From contig NZ_FUXB01000003.1 in the NCBI RefSeq assembly GCF_900167345.1, positions 1-64,000 of the forward strand: 64,000 nucleotides of DNA. The letters run 5' to 3'. A model generated the notes under the pieces. It saw only the letters and a list, made by a program, of their open reading frames with translations, had not been told where the DNA came from and did no database searches. Positions 35,086 through 45,664 of the stretch are shown in pieces. Every line of letters begins with the position of its first letter. The stretch's first letter is position 1. The position numbers and the translations under genes were made by a program. The stretch is from Vibrio cincinnatiensis DSM 19608. Lineage in GTDB: Bacteria; Pseudomonadota; Gammaproteobacteria; Enterobacterales; Vibrionaceae.

Positions 35086-38000
35086 ATGCGTCCGATTCAA
35101 TTGACTCTACAAGCTTTTGGTCCTTTTGCTTCTCAACAGGTTATCGACTTTAGTCAGTTTGGCCATGCACCTCTTTTTCTGATTAATGGCCCAACAGGAG
35201 CAGGGAAAAGCTCAATTCTGGATGCGATTTGCTTTGCCTTATACGGAGAAACGACGGGCAGTGAGCGTTCTGGCGATCAAATGCGTTGCGACTATGCCCC
35301 CAGTTCAGTGCTGACGGAAGTTCAGTTTATTTTTGAGCTAAACCAACGCCGTTTTATGATCACTCGTAGCCCGGATCAGGAAGTGGCGAAACAGCGTGGA
35401 GAGGGGACAACGAAGAAAAATCATGCGGCCAGTTTGGTTGAATTGCTTGATTTGGGAGATGAAAAACTGATTGCACATCGCCCAACCCCCGTCAGTAAAG
35501 CAATGCTTGAGTTGATAGGGTTGGATGTAAAGCAATTTCGCCAAGTGATGGTCATTCCGCAAGGAAAGTTTCGTGAATTATTAATCGCCAATTCCAAAGA
35601 ACGGGAACAAATCTTTGGTCAGCTCTTCCAAACTCAGATTTATGTGCAAATTGAGCGAGAGTTACTGGATAGAGCCGCAGGCATTCGTAAGCAAAAAGAG
35701 CAGTTTGATCATCAGATCAAAGGGGCATTAGAAGTAACGTCACTCAGCAGTGAAGAAGCATTACAAGCTGAGATATTCGCTACTAAGCCGTTGGTGCAGC
35801 AAAGTGAGCAAGCCTATCAAGCATCACAAAAGCAGCTTGATGCAATCAAACAACACTGGAACGATGCGCAAGAGTTGCAAAAGCAATTTCACCTGCAAGC
35901 TGAGCTTGAGAAAGAAAAAATGGCAATGCTTGCTCAACAACCAGCAATAGAAACGTTACGAAACCGTTTACAGCAAGCTCAAAAGGCGGCTCGTCTTGAC
36001 TTACCCTATCAACAAAGCCGTGAGGCTCAGCGCCAACTTGATTTAGCCAAGCAAGCCAAAATCACGAAACAGCAAGCCTTTTCTTTGGCTGAAAAGCAAC
36101 TAGAAGAGGCAACGTTGGCCTATCAACAGGCGGCGAAATCTGCCGAGCAAGTGGAATTACTGAATCAGCAACTCTATGAATTAGAAGGAGTGGGGAAAAA
36201 ATTTGCTGCGTTAGAAGAGCAGAAAAAGCTTCATCACACGGCAAAGCAGCAATGGCTTACTGCTCAGCAAGCGGCAGAGCAAGCTCAACTTAAGGTGCAA
36301 ACACTCGAAACGCAGTTGCAAGCTCAGTACGAAGAACTCGAAAAGATTCATCAGCAAAAGAGCCGTTTGGAAGCCAAGCTTCTCACCCAAACACAAGTGA
36401 GCGATCACATAACGTTACGTCTTAAACAGCAATCATTGGTGAAGAAAAAAGGTGATCTAGCGGATCAATTTAAGCGAGTTGATAGTGGTTATCAAGTTGC
36501 ACAAACGGATGCTCAGCAGGCAAGGCAGCAAGCGGATCAATTAGAATTACGCTGGCATACCAACCAAGCGGCAGAGTTGGCGCAAAGGTTAAGCGAAGGT
36601 GAGGCATGTCCGGTCTGTGGGAGCCATACCCACCCCAATATTGCACAATTTTCTAGTGACGTTGTCACTAAAGGGCAAGTAAAACAAGCTAGAGAGGGGC
36701 AGAAAAAAGCCGAAGCCAGTGAGATTGAATGGTTAAAGCAATACCAGCAAGTAAAAAATGAGCTGAGCTACTTGGAACAAGAGCTGCAACAAGTCGCTGA
36801 GCAGATAACACAGAAGCAAATCGCCGATTTAGCAGTACTGCAAGAGCAGGGTAAACAGCTCACTCAAGAGATTGAACAGCTTTCTCGACTGAACCCTCAG
36901 CAACTTGAGGTGAACATTACGCAGTTAGAGCAAGATCTACGCACCACACGATCTCAGGCTGAGCAGCAAAAAAGTGCCTTAGAGCAAGCGACGCTTCGGG
37001 AAATTGAAGCGCATACACAAGTCACCCATTTACAGGCCGAAATCAGCAGTGACTTTACCCATGTTGATGAGGTTAGAGAAAAATATTCTGTTATTCATAA
37101 GCAAATTAAAGCGCTACAACAGGCTGAACAATCAGCAAGAACCCACTTAACGCAAACCCAGAATCATTGCTCTGCGACGCAATCTTCGTTAACCAGTGCC
37201 AATGAGCAGTGTGAAACATGGTTAAAAGAGTGGCAACGTATGCAGCAAGAATGGCAGCAAGCGCTGACTCAAAGCCCTTTCACGGATCAGGAGCATTATT
37301 TGCAGGCGCGAGTGGATGACAGCTCGATCACAGAAATGGAGGGGAAAATCCGTCAATTTGAGCAGTTGTGGTCCACGCTACAAGGCAAACTGGATAACTT
37401 GCAACAAGCATTAGCCGATAAACCGTTTCCGCAATTAACCGATATTCAGACCCAAATGGAGGCTCAACAACGCGATCTTACCGCTAAGCTCAATGATTTT
37501 ACTCAACATCGCTCTCGACTTGATAGCTTACAACAAGTGAGTAAGAAACTGGTGCGTTTGCATGAGCACAATGAAACATTGGAAAAAGAGTATCAAGTTT
37601 ACGGTACGCTCAGTGATATAGCGAATGGTCGAACGGGGGCCAAAGTGAGCTTACATCGTTTTGTCTTGGGCGTATTGCTTGACGATGTTCTGATACAAGC
37701 CTCACAACGCCTACAACGAATGAGTAAAGGGCGTTATTGGCTTAAACGTAAAGAGGATCGAGCAAAGGGGAATGCAGGCTCAGGCCTTGACTTGATGGTG
37801 GAAGATGCCTACACCGGAAAATGGCGTGATGTTGCCACCTTGTCGGGCGGGGAATCGTTTATGGCTGCACTCTCTTTAGCTTTGGGGCTATCGGATGTTG
37901 TGCAATCTTATAGTGGTGGGATTCGTTTAGATACTTTATTTATTGACGAAGGTTTTGGCAGTTTAGACCCTGAGTCACTTGATTTGGCGATTCAAACGTT

Positions 38001-38130
38001 GATTGATCTCCAGCAAGGGGGGCGGTGTATTGGTATTATTTCTCATGTGGCTGAATTGAAAGAACAAATTGCATTAAGATTGGATGTTGAGACATCCGTT
38101 CGCGGCAGTACCATCAAACTTATTGTATAG
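35086..38130 (+). CDS. sbcC: SMC-like exonuclease ATPase SbcC (Rad50-like)
   Basis: A 1014-aa ATPase. Walker A GPTGAGKSSILDAICFALYG is near residue 40. Long Gln-rich coiled coils follow on both sides of a zinc hook CPVC (Cys508 and Cys511), and the C-terminal ABC signature is LSGGESFMAAL with Walker B LFIDEGFGSLD. It forms the SbcC2D2 complex. Operon with sbcD. The Gln/Ala repetition is normal coiled coil, not a sequencing artefact. Confidence 0.94.
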   Translation: MRPIQLTLQAFGPFASQQVIDFSQFGHAPLFLINGPTGAGKSSILDAICFALYGETTGSERSGDQMRCDYAPSSVLTEVQFIFELNQRRFMITRSPDQEVAKQRGEGTTKKNHAASLVELLDLGDEKLIAHRPTPVSKAMLELIGLDVKQFRQVMVIPQGKFRELLIANSKEREQIFGQLFQTQIYVQIERELLDRAAGIRKQKEQFDHQIKGALEVTSLSSEEALQAEIFATKPLVQQSEQAYQASQKQLDAIKQHWNDAQELQKQFHLQAELEKEKMAMLAQQPAIETLRNRLQQAQKAARLDLPYQQSREAQRQLDLAKQAKITKQQAFSLAEKQLEEATLAYQQAAKSAEQVELLNQQLYELEGVGKKFAALEEQKKLHHTAKQQWLTAQQAAEQAQLKVQTLETQLQAQYEELEKIHQQKSRLEAKLLTQTQVSDHITLRLKQQSLVKKKGDLADQFKRVDSGYQVAQTDAQQARQQADQLELRWHTNQAAELAQRLSEGEACPVCGSHTHPNIAQFSSDVVTKGQVKQAREGQKKAEASEIEWLKQYQQVKNELSYLEQELQQVAEQITQKQIADLAVLQEQGKQLTQEIEQLSRLNPQQLEVNITQLEQDLRTTRSQAEQQKSALEQATLREIEAHTQVTHLQAEISSDFTHVDEVREKYSVIHKQIKALQQAEQSARTHLTQTQNHCSATQSSLTSANEQCETWLKEWQRMQQEWQQALTQSPFTDQEHYLQARVDDSSITEMEGKIRQFEQLWSTLQGKLDNLQQALADKPFPQLTDIQTQMEAQQRDLTAKLNDFTQHRSRLDSLQQVSKKLVRLHEHNETLEKEYQVYGTLSDIANGRTGAKVSLHRFVLGVLLDDVLIQASQRLQRMSKGRYWLKRKEDRAKGNAGSGLDLMVEDAYTGKWRDVATLSGGESFMAALSLALGLSDVVQSYSGGIRLDTLFIDEGFGSLDPESLDLAIQTLIDLQQGGRCIGIISHVAELKEQIALRLDVETSVRGSTIKLIV

Positions 38131-38166
38131 TGATGACTACTCTGCTCACTCATGCTGGTGAATAAT

Positions 38167-40215
38167 ATGAATGCAATAAAAAAAATATACCAATATGCAG
38201 AGCCAAATCTAACGTTAGTCGGATGGATGGGGCTGATCGGTTTTCCAGTTTATTACTATGTTTGGGCCTATCTTTTCCCGCAGCCATATGAGTCACTTGG
38301 GCTGCGTAGTTTTTGTTCGTTCCTGTTTGCCGGTATCGCTTTTCGCCACTCTTTGCCTAAGGTGTTACACCGTTATTTACCCGTATATTATCTGTTCTCT
38401 ATTGGATTTTGCTTACCTTTTTTCTTTTTCTATATGATGTTAATGAATAGCTGGTCCACAGAGTGGGCCATGTCCTTTATGGCCTCTATTTTTTTACATA
38501 TTTTACTGGTGCATGAAACGAAAGTGATGCTAATGCAAGCTTTGGTTGCATCACTCGCTGCTTATATTATTGCTTATTCTGTAATGGATACTGAACCTAG
38601 CCAGCTTATTTCATTAACTTATATTCCAATTTTTATTTTTACCTATGTATTTGGTAACTTATTTTATTTTCGGAATCAGATTTCTCATGAAAGCAAAGTG
38701 TCCATTGCAAAGTCTTTTGGTGCAGGGATTGCCCATGAGATGCGTAACCCGCTGAGTGCATTAAAGTCATCGATAGATGTCTTCCGTTCTATTTTGCCGA
38801 GCACGAACTCAAAAAATGATAATTATACATTAACAGCTCAAGAGTTAGCCCAACTGCAAGAGGTGTTAAATCATGCCGATGAAGTGATCCATTCGGGTAA
38901 TGAGACCATCGATTTACTACTGACCTCGATAGATCAAAATCGAGTGTCGACATCAACGTTCAAAAAGCATTCAGCCGCCGCAATCGTAAATAATGCGATC
39001 CGTTCATTTTCCTATCCAAAAATGTTAGACAAGTCGAGGGTGTTTGCAACGATTGAAGATGAGTTTGATTTTTTAGGTAGTGATACCTTATTAAAGTTTG
39101 CCTTGTATAATCTATTGAAGAATGCATTTTATTACCAAAATAGTGAGTCTTTTAGAATTGATATTGACGTGAAGCGGCAAGCTGGAAAAAATCTGATCAT
39201 AGTCAGAGATAATGGTGTTGGAATCGCACCTGAGCAACTGGATGAAATTTTTAAAGACTTTTATACGTTTGGTAAAAATAATAGTTATGGCTTAGGGCTA
39301 CCTTTTTGCCGAAAAGTGATGCGCTCTTTTGGTGGGAGTATCCACTGTCGTTCAGTCTTGGGAGAATGGACCGAATTTATATTGACCTTTCCTGATTATG
39401 ATTCTGAGCGAGTAAAACAAATTAAATTGGATTTAATGAAGTCTAAATCTGTTCTCTATATTGGTGAGGAGGACATTATTTACCACCATTTGAATGAACT
39501 GGCTTTTTATCAAGGCTTTACAATGTATTCTGTCAATGTTGAAGAAGCGATACATCGAGAAGAATTTGAATTCGAGTTTGATATTATTCTGGTTAGCCTA
39601 AATAAACTCTCTTCACAATGGGATAAGCTGAGTTTATTAGAAAATAAATTACATTTTACAGAGGCAAAAATTGGATACTTATATGATAAGAATCATCATT
39701 ATCCGGTTAATATTTCACGTTATTTAACCGTGTATCCAATTGAAATGCACCAGCTATTGCTTGAACATTCATTAATAATGGATCAGCTTTTTTTTGAAAT
39801 AGAGGAAAGTTCGGTTAATAGAAATCAAATTAAAACGCCTGAAGTCTGCTATCAACGGCGAATCTTATTGGTGGATGATAATGAATCATTGCGTATTTTT
39901 TCTGCATTATTATTGGAAAAACAAGGCTATGAAGTTTTTCAGGCCAATAATGGTAAACAGGCATTAGATATTATTTCAACTGAAAGTGTGGATTTAATTA
40001 TCATGGACCTTGATATGCCGGTAATGAATGGTTTCGATACCACAAAGGCTATCCGTCATTTAGATGCAGACTATCATCATGTTCCTATTATTGGATATAC
40101 AGGCGATGATCGTTCAGAAACGATTTCTGAGATTTACAAAATAGGCATGAATGATTATATCGTTAAGCCAGCAGATAAAGAGATTCTTTTGCAAAAAATA
40201 GCAAACTGGTTATGA
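38167..40215 (+). CDS. cqsS: CAI-1 quorum-sensing hybrid sensor kinase CqsS
   Basis: A 682-aa hybrid kinase. Six membrane segments occupy roughly residues 15-168. The HisKA H-box FGAGIAHEMRNPLSALKSS has His190, followed by HATPase (DNGVGIAPEQLDEIFKDF, GLGLPFC), and a C-terminal receiver with IIMDLDMPVMNG (acceptor Asp ~614). In V. cholerae it phosphorylates LuxU, acting as a phosphatase when CAI-1 is bound. Residue 166 in FGNLFYFRNQ corresponds to Cys170 of V. cholerae and is Phe here, as in V. harveyi (F175). ATG 38167 (MNAIKKIYQY) is preferred over 38152. It faces cqsA tail to tail. Confidence 0.93.
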   Translation: MNAIKKIYQYAEPNLTLVGWMGLIGFPVYYYVWAYLFPQPYESLGLRSFCSFLFAGIAFRHSLPKVLHRYLPVYYLFSIGFCLPFFFFYMMLMNSWSTEWAMSFMASIFLHILLVHETKVMLMQALVASLAAYIIAYSVMDTEPSQLISLTYIPIFIFTYVFGNLFYFRNQISHESKVSIAKSFGAGIAHEMRNPLSALKSSIDVFRSILPSTNSKNDNYTLTAQELAQLQEVLNHADEVIHSGNETIDLLLTSIDQNRVSTSTFKKHSAAAIVNNAIRSFSYPKMLDKSRVFATIEDEFDFLGSDTLLKFALYNLLKNAFYYQNSESFRIDIDVKRQAGKNLIIVRDNGVGIAPEQLDEIFKDFYTFGKNNSYGLGLPFCRKVMRSFGGSIHCRSVLGEWTEFILTFPDYDSERVKQIKLDLMKSKSVLYIGEEDIIYHHLNELAFYQGFTMYSVNVEEAIHREEFEFEFDIILVSLNKLSSQWDKLSLLENKLHFTEAKIGYLYDKNHHYPVNISRYLTVYPIEMHQLLLEHSLIMDQLFFEIEESSVNRNQIKTPEVCYQRRILLVDDNESLRIFSALLLEKQGYEVFQANNGKQALDIISTESVDLIIMDLDMPVMNGFDTTKAIRHLDADYHHVPIIGYTGDDRSETISEIYKIGMNDYIVKPADKEILLQKIANWL

Positions 40216-40231
40216 TATATTATTATAAAAT

Positions 40232-40261
40232 AAGTGACCAATAACTTTCTATTGATCACTT
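40232..40261. terminator. bidirectional hairpin between cqsS and cqsA
   Basis: AAGTGACCAAT and ATTGATCACTT pair with one mismatch. AT-rich flanks on both sides suit terminators for both convergent genes. Confidence 0.6.
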
Positions 40262-40279
40262 AGTTAACAAGTTTAATTA

Positions 40280-41461
40280 TTATTTAAAATATAAGTTTGG
40301 ATTGTTGATGGCTAAGCCACAAACATGAATAATTTTGTCTATCTCTTCTTGAGTGAGTGAACTATTCAGAGATAAACGGATAATATTTTTGTTCTTGGCG
40401 GTCGCAGGACGACAGAACACTGCACCAAAAACCCCATGTTCTTCTAAGTAATCTCTGACTTTTTCTGTATTTCTTTCATCTCCAGTTTCTAAAGCAATAA
40501 TTTGAGATTGACTACGTATAGTAAATCCTAATTTAACTAATGCTGATCTTAATGTTTTGGCATGACGAGCAAGTTGATCCCGTTTATCATCGGACTCTTG
40601 TATCACCGCTAAGGTTGCACTTAAGGCTTCGACTTCATAGGGAAGAATGGTCGAGCTAAAGATAGCTGGGTAACCAACAAAGGGAATACATTTATCCACA
40701 TTATTGTTTGCCCATATTGCCCCCGCTCGATAAGCGAAGGTTTTGGCTAGGCTGACCGTCATAAAGTCGACTTGCCCTGATAACTCTAGCTCACATAGTA
40801 GCCCCGAACCATGTGGCCCATAAACGCCTAATGAATGAGATTCATCCACTAAAATTGCGCAATGGTGCTGTTTTGCAATCGTGACCAGCTCTGTCAATGG
40901 TGCCATAGTCCCTATGGTGCTATAGATAGAATCAACAGCAATCAGCCCAGGGCCGTGTCTTTTTATTAACTTAATTAAATGATGACAATTATTATGCATG
41001 AAGGGGTGCAGTTGTGCATTAGCGTATCGTGCTCCTTCCCACATGGACATATGAGCAAAAAAATCAATATAGACCGGCGTTTCTGGAGAGCAGATGGTTT
41101 GTAATAACGCGGTATTGGCATTCCAACCTGATTGCGATAATAAGCAAGTATCAAATTGAGCAAAGTCGGCTAACTGCTGCTCTAGTGGTGGTTTAGTGTG
41201 AGTATCTTGTAAAAAAATTCCTGACATAAAAAGGCTATCATGACTTTCATCAATGGCCTTTTTCAGTCGAGCTTTAATCACAGGATGATTAGATAAGCTG
41301 AGGTAGTCATTACTTTGTAGAATAATGTCATTCTCTGCGGGTCTTTTCCCTAATACAAGATGCTTTCCATTTTGATTGCTTTCAATAAGATCATGGATAA
41401 ATAGGTTTAAACGCGTTTGAATAAACTCAGGTAGACGCGTATGTTTGGCATCGTATTTCAT
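40280..41461 (-). CDS. cqsA: CAI-1 synthase CqsA
   Basis: A 393-aa PLP-dependent acyltransferase of the alpha-oxoamine synthase family that makes the (amino)ketone autoinducer CAI-1 from acyl-CoA and S-adenosylmethionine. PLP residues are [16 protein letters not shown] (Asp206) and TVSLAKTF with the Schiff-base Lys240. An early [10 protein letters not shown] and [19 protein letters not shown] are typical of CqsA. It is beside its receptor gene cqsS. A palindrome resembling a partial Fur box lies 60-80 nt upstream. Confidence 0.93.
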   Translation of the reverse strand: MKYDAKHTRLPEFIQTRLNLFIHDLIESNQNGKHLVLGKRPAENDIILQSNDYLSLSNHPVIKARLKKAIDESHDSLFMSGIFLQDTHTKPPLEQQLADFAQFDTCLLSQSGWNANTALLQTICSPETPVYIDFFAHMSMWEGARYANAQLHPFMHNNCHHLIKLIKRHGPGLIAVDSIYSTIGTMAPLTELVTIAKQHHCAILVDESHSLGVYGPHGSGLLCELELSGQVDFMTVSLAKTFAYRAGAIWANNNVDKCIPFVGYPAIFSSTILPYEVEALSATLAVIQESDDKRDQLARHAKTLRSALVKLGFTIRSQSQIIALETGDERNTEKVRDYLEEHGVFGAVFCRPATAKNKNIIRLSLNSSLTQEEIDKIIHVCGLAINNPNLYFK

Positions 41462-41520
41462 CGGTTGTATCCTTTTAATGTTTAATCAATGCCAGCTGAC
41501 AAGGGATATTCTGACCGAAA

Positions 41521-41539
41521 AAAAATGATTGTCATTAAG
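41521..41539 (-). promoter_or_regulatory. palindrome upstream of cqsA, Fur-like
   Basis: AATGA-TTG-TCATT (41524-41536) is a perfect inverted repeat. Extended to 19 bases it agrees with the Fur consensus at about 13 positions. The 41462-41787 gap holds nothing else I can name. Iron control of cqsA is only a hypothesis. Confidence 0.3.
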
Positions 41540-41787
41540 GATATATTATTGTTTTGCCGTCGATAGCAAACTCCATTATAGTGAATTTATTATCTGTTTA
41601 TCATTCATACACTCAGAGAGTTTAACGATTGGTATAATAAGAGTGTATTTTAAAATTAATGATTTAAATATACTATTTTCATGACTTAATGTTTTTCTCT
41701 GCTAAAGGTATTCTTTCTCTTAAATTAGGGATGGGCGTGATGTATGAGGGTGTAGGGGGCTTTATTGAATCTATTGAGGATGACTAT

Positions 41788-44517
41788 TTAGATGACCTCG
41801 GCATAATTAAATGGAAACTCTTCAATGGGAACTGGGGCACCAAATAAATAACCTTGAAAATGAAGACATCCATAGCTGGCTAAACGGTCGCGTTGTTCTT
41901 GGGTTTCAACGCCTTCAGCAATAACAGACAATTTCATGCTTTTAGCCAGAGAGACGATGGTACGTGCAATGTCGGCATCATGCGTATTTGTCAGCAGATC
42001 ATGGACAAACGATTGATCAATTTTCAGTTGATCTAAGGGCAGTTTCTTGAGGTAGTTGAGTGATGAGTATCCGGTTCCAAAATCATCCAACGCAAAATGG
42101 ACACCATGCTGTTTGAGTTGGGTAATTTTGGCTATGGTATCTTCGAGATCTTGATGTAGCATACTCTCTGTTATTTCTAATTTTAGTTGCTGAGGATTCG
42201 CACCATGTTTTTGCAGGATGGACATCACCTGCTCGACGAAGTGAGTTTGATGGAATTGCTTCGCACTGATGTTGATGGCTAAGACTAAATTTTGAGTTAA
42301 TGGGGTATGTCGCCATGTTGCCAAGACTTTACCCGCTTGATTGAGAATCCATTCACCTAAAGGCAAAATGAGCCCAGTTTCTTCTGCGACGGGAATAAAT
42401 TGGGCGGGTGATATCATGCCATGTTTTGGGTGTTTCCACCGAATAAGGGCTTCAGCACCGACTAATTCTCCGCTATGAGTGACTTGGGGTTGATAGTAAA
42501 GAACAAATTGATGATGAGGAATTCCATAGCGAAGGTCGTTAGCCATCGCAGCATGTTCTAATACTTTTTTCTGCATCTCAGGGTTGAAGAAGCGATGGGT
42601 ATTTCTTCCCGAACTTTTGGATTGATACATGGCTAAATCTGCTTGTTTGAGTAAGTCATCAAGACTCTGTTCTTCTCCTTGAAAAAGGGTGACGCCAATG
42701 CTTAATGTACTGTAGTGTTGCATTTCATTAATAGTATAGGGTTGAGCTTGAGCATGAAGAATTTTCTGGCAGAGGAGATCGACGCGTTTAGATGCGATCT
42801 CCTCACTGAAGCCTAATTGTTCAAGTACCATAACAAACTCATCCCCTCCAATACGGGCAACCGTATCGGTTCGTCTGATACACTCGCTTAGACGTTGACT
42901 CACTTGGGTTAAAAACTTGTCTCCAATATCGTGGCCTCGAGTATCATTGAGGATCTTAAAGTTATCTAAGTCTAGATAGAGAACGGCTCCGTAGTGGTTA
43001 TCTCGGGTAGAATTTCGTCGAGCTTGTTCTAACCGTTCCATTAAGAGCTGGCGGTTTGGTAACCCAGTTAATTGGTCGTAGAAAGCCAACTGTTTGATTT
43101 TATTTTCTGCCGCATTGCGCTGGGTAACATCTACTAATGTAATGACATAATTGAGCACGGACTCTTCATTGTCATCCATCACTGCTGTCACATGTGTCCA
43201 CTGTAGGTATTCTTCACCATTTTTTCGGCGGTTCCACATTTCTCTTTGCCAAGAACCATATAAGTCAAGTTGTTGTTTTAATTCATCATAATAATGCTCA
43301 GCGTGTTGTAGTGAACGTATAATGTCTAAATGTTGCCCAAGGACATCATAAGTCTGATAACCCGTAATATCGGTAAAAGCTTGGTTGACACGTAGAATGT
43401 ACTTATTGGCATCGGTGACAATCATGCCTTCTGCTGATTCAAACACCGTGGCTGCAATCTTTAAATTTTCAACCATGCGTTGCATGGCTTCGCCAACTTG
43501 GTTGTATTCATAAATGCCGGTTGATGCAAATCGGACTCTTAACCCTTTTTGTATGCCTTGAATGTAGTTTGTTAACTGACTAATAGCGCGATTATGACTG
43601 AGGTGTAGTACCCAAGCCGCTATTATCAATAAGCAGAGAAAACCACCCGATAAGAGGAGGAAAGGGCGCATGTAGTGCTCAGTTATTGATGGGAATCGGT
43701 GTTTCTCTATACCGAGTTCTAGGGTAATAGGATAGGGTCGGTGGTTAAATTCAAGTGGAGAACTCCGTAAATGAAAAGATGGCAAACTGGATTCTTTGGA
43801 TGCCAGAGTCAGTGATTGAGTCGATGTCGTTAAGGTTTGGTAGTGAATCAGCGGTTCACCTTGATAGTGAATGGTGAGTTTATCTACATCGGCACGTTCA
43901 GTGAGCATTTTGATAAAGTTTCGATTTTGACCAATCGCTAACCCGATAAACATGTACCCTCTTAAGCGGATAGTGGCGGGGTCAAAGAGAGGCACAGCTT
44001 TTATTAACGCGGTCAGTGGTGCACTATGAACGAATGTCCATTGATTGGTGTAGTGTAAAGGGGGAGTAATGTGATGCAAAAGTGGCTGGATATCATAAAG
44101 GGGTAATCCTGCATTGACCAATAACTCCCCAGAACTATCAACTAAAAAAAACAGGTCGAGAATGGCTCCCATGCTCGAATCTTGCAGCATGAAAATCATA
44201 TCATTAGCGACGGAATCAAATTCAGCCTCTTGCTCAGTTAAAGATGAGAAAATTCGGTTTGACGCGGTGGTATGCAGATAAACTTCCAAAAGTTCTAATC
44301 GGTTTTCAATTAAATTTTGAATGCTTAATGCACGTTGGCTGAGATGCCCATCAATTTTTTCTTGCAAGTCATTCTGTGCGGTATGCAGTGAATAAAGCAT
44401 CGAAGCCAGTAGAGCGACTAGCCCAAGAAAGCCAAAAATTAAGGTGATGCGCGTGGCAAACTTCAGTTCCCATTTTTTTCTTTTGCTGTTGTATTTTTGG
44501 CTTGGGTTCGATGACAT
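41788..44517 (-). CDS. dual GGDEF-EAL c-di-GMP enzyme with periplasmic sensor
   Basis: A 909-aa inner-membrane protein: membrane segment near 25-45, a ~240-residue periplasmic region, a second segment near 285-305, HAMP-like linker, PAS (~355-470), GGDEF and EAL. The cyclase motif is ARIGGDEFVMVLE with an I-site RRTD five residues before. The phosphodiesterase residues are all present: GAEALIRW, NISAKQF, ITESML, DDFGTGYSSL, KIDQSFV, AEGVE, FQGYLF. Either activity could dominate. It starts 6 nt after the TctC-like gene, so both are probably one transcript and may share a periplasmic signal. Confidence 0.9.
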   Translation of the reverse strand: MSSNPSQKYNSKRKKWELKFATRITLIFGFLGLVALLASMLYSLHTAQNDLQEKIDGHLSQRALSIQNLIENRLELLEVYLHTTASNRIFSSLTEQEAEFDSVANDMIFMLQDSSMGAILDLFFLVDSSGELLVNAGLPLYDIQPLLHHITPPLHYTNQWTFVHSAPLTALIKAVPLFDPATIRLRGYMFIGLAIGQNRNFIKMLTERADVDKLTIHYQGEPLIHYQTLTTSTQSLTLASKESSLPSFHLRSSPLEFNHRPYPITLELGIEKHRFPSITEHYMRPFLLLSGGFLCLLIIAAWVLHLSHNRAISQLTNYIQGIQKGLRVRFASTGIYEYNQVGEAMQRMVENLKIAATVFESAEGMIVTDANKYILRVNQAFTDITGYQTYDVLGQHLDIIRSLQHAEHYYDELKQQLDLYGSWQREMWNRRKNGEEYLQWTHVTAVMDDNEESVLNYVITLVDVTQRNAAENKIKQLAFYDQLTGLPNRQLLMERLEQARRNSTRDNHYGAVLYLDLDNFKILNDTRGHDIGDKFLTQVSQRLSECIRRTDTVARIGGDEFVMVLEQLGFSEEIASKRVDLLCQKILHAQAQPYTINEMQHYSTLSIGVTLFQGEEQSLDDLLKQADLAMYQSKSSGRNTHRFFNPEMQKKVLEHAAMANDLRYGIPHHQFVLYYQPQVTHSGELVGAEALIRWKHPKHGMISPAQFIPVAEETGLILPLGEWILNQAGKVLATWRHTPLTQNLVLAINISAKQFHQTHFVEQVMSILQKHGANPQQLKLEITESMLHQDLEDTIAKITQLKQHGVHFALDDFGTGYSSLNYLKKLPLDQLKIDQSFVHDLLTNTHDADIARTIVSLAKSMKLSVIAEGVETQEQRDRLASYGCLHFQGYLFGAPVPIEEFPFNYAEVI

Positions 44518-44523
44518 GAATCA

Positions 44524-45543
44524 TTACTCCTGTACGGCCCATCGGTTATTTTTTTTATCATCTAATGCTGACGGAATGTTTTTTAGGTGCCGAGACTCTG
44601 AGATAAGTTGTTGATATTCATTTAATTGGTTTGAGAATAGTGTATTTAATTCATCCTCTTCCATAAAAATCACTGGCATTTTAATTCTCTTTTCGGTGAT
44701 GTGTTGGAACCGAGGATCTTGGCTCACATTTTTTAGCGCTTGCGCGAGTATCTTGACGTGGCTATCTGGGGTGTTCGCGGGGACCGCCACAACGCGGATG
44801 GCATGAACGCTAACCTCATACCCGAGTTCTTTTAAAGACGGCACATCTGGGTAATAAGCCAGCCGTTCATCTGCGAGACTCGCTAATACATGCATTAATC
44901 CAGAATCGGTATAAATACTGTGTGTTCCCCCACTAAAGGCGATATCTGCATCTCCAGATAAAATCAGTGGTGCCATCCCGGAACCGCCTGAGGTTGGTAC
45001 GATACGTAAGGTAATGTTTTCACGCTGCATCACACGTTGAATGACAAATCGATCTTGAGCGTTTTGTGAAGCATAGATTAACCCCGGATTGGTTTTAGCG
45101 TATTGGATAAACTCCCCCCACGTTTTAAATGGCTTGTTCGGCCCTGTAATAAAGGCATTTTGATCTAACGTTATTCCTGCGACATAACGAAAGCTGTTGA
45201 TGGAATAGGAGGCCGGGTTGATAAGGGGGGTAAAAGTATAGGGAAGCGAAAGGCCATATTGAAAAGTGTAACCTTGATCTTGACTCTCAGCCAACATGGC
45301 GGCGGCGGCACCGCCACCGGCTCCTGCGTGATAGATTATCTGGACGGGCTGTTTAAGCTGCTCTGTTAAGATTTGAGCTAACACTTGTCCTTGCACATCC
45401 GTACTTCCTCCTACGTTAAAGCCAATTAACATCGTCAAGGGGCGCGAAGGAAAAGACGCCTCAGCGTGCGTAAGGTGAATGCCCCCTAAATTGAGGAGTA
45501 AGGTGAGTATAATATAAGCGCGGATGGAATTCCTTTTCATCAC
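44524..45543 (-). CDS. TctC-family periplasmic solute-binding protein (orphan)
   Basis: A 339-aa tripartite-tricarboxylate-receptor (Bug/TctC) protein. The signal peptide covers residues 1-27 (ends THAEA). Family landmarks are FPSRPLTMLIGFNVGGSTDV, IIYHAGAGGG, and YYPDVPSLKELGYEV. No TctA or TctB permease genes are near. The next gene, 6 nt downstream, is a membrane GGDEF-EAL enzyme, so this protein more likely presents a carboxylate-type ligand to that sensor than feeds a transporter. That role is inferred. Confidence 0.85.
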   Translation of the reverse strand: MMKRNSIRAYIILTLLLNLGGIHLTHAEASFPSRPLTMLIGFNVGGSTDVQGQVLAQILTEQLKQPVQIIYHAGAGGGAAAAMLAESQDQGYTFQYGLSLPYTFTPLINPASYSINSFRYVAGITLDQNAFITGPNKPFKTWGEFIQYAKTNPGLIYASQNAQDRFVIQRVMQRENITLRIVPTSGGSGMAPLILSGDADIAFSGGTHSIYTDSGLMHVLASLADERLAYYPDVPSLKELGYEVSVHAIRVVAVPANTPDSHVKILAQALKNVSQDPRFQHITEKRIKMPVIFMEEDELNTLFSNQLNEYQQLISESRHLKNIPSALDDKKNNRWAVQE

Positions 45544-45664
45544 AATGACCTATATTGTTGAATTACTCTAAGTTTAGGTGTGCTTTACTATTCTGTCTAT
45601 GACTAGCGAAAACTCCTTTGCTATCAATTAATGACGATGAGAAGGCTTTTATTATGGTGTGGAG

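Noticed and set aside
36000..37200. Repetitive Gln/Ala/Glu sequence in sbcC
   Set aside because: Normal coiled coil of an SMC-like protein with a correct zinc hook; not a DNA repeat of interest.
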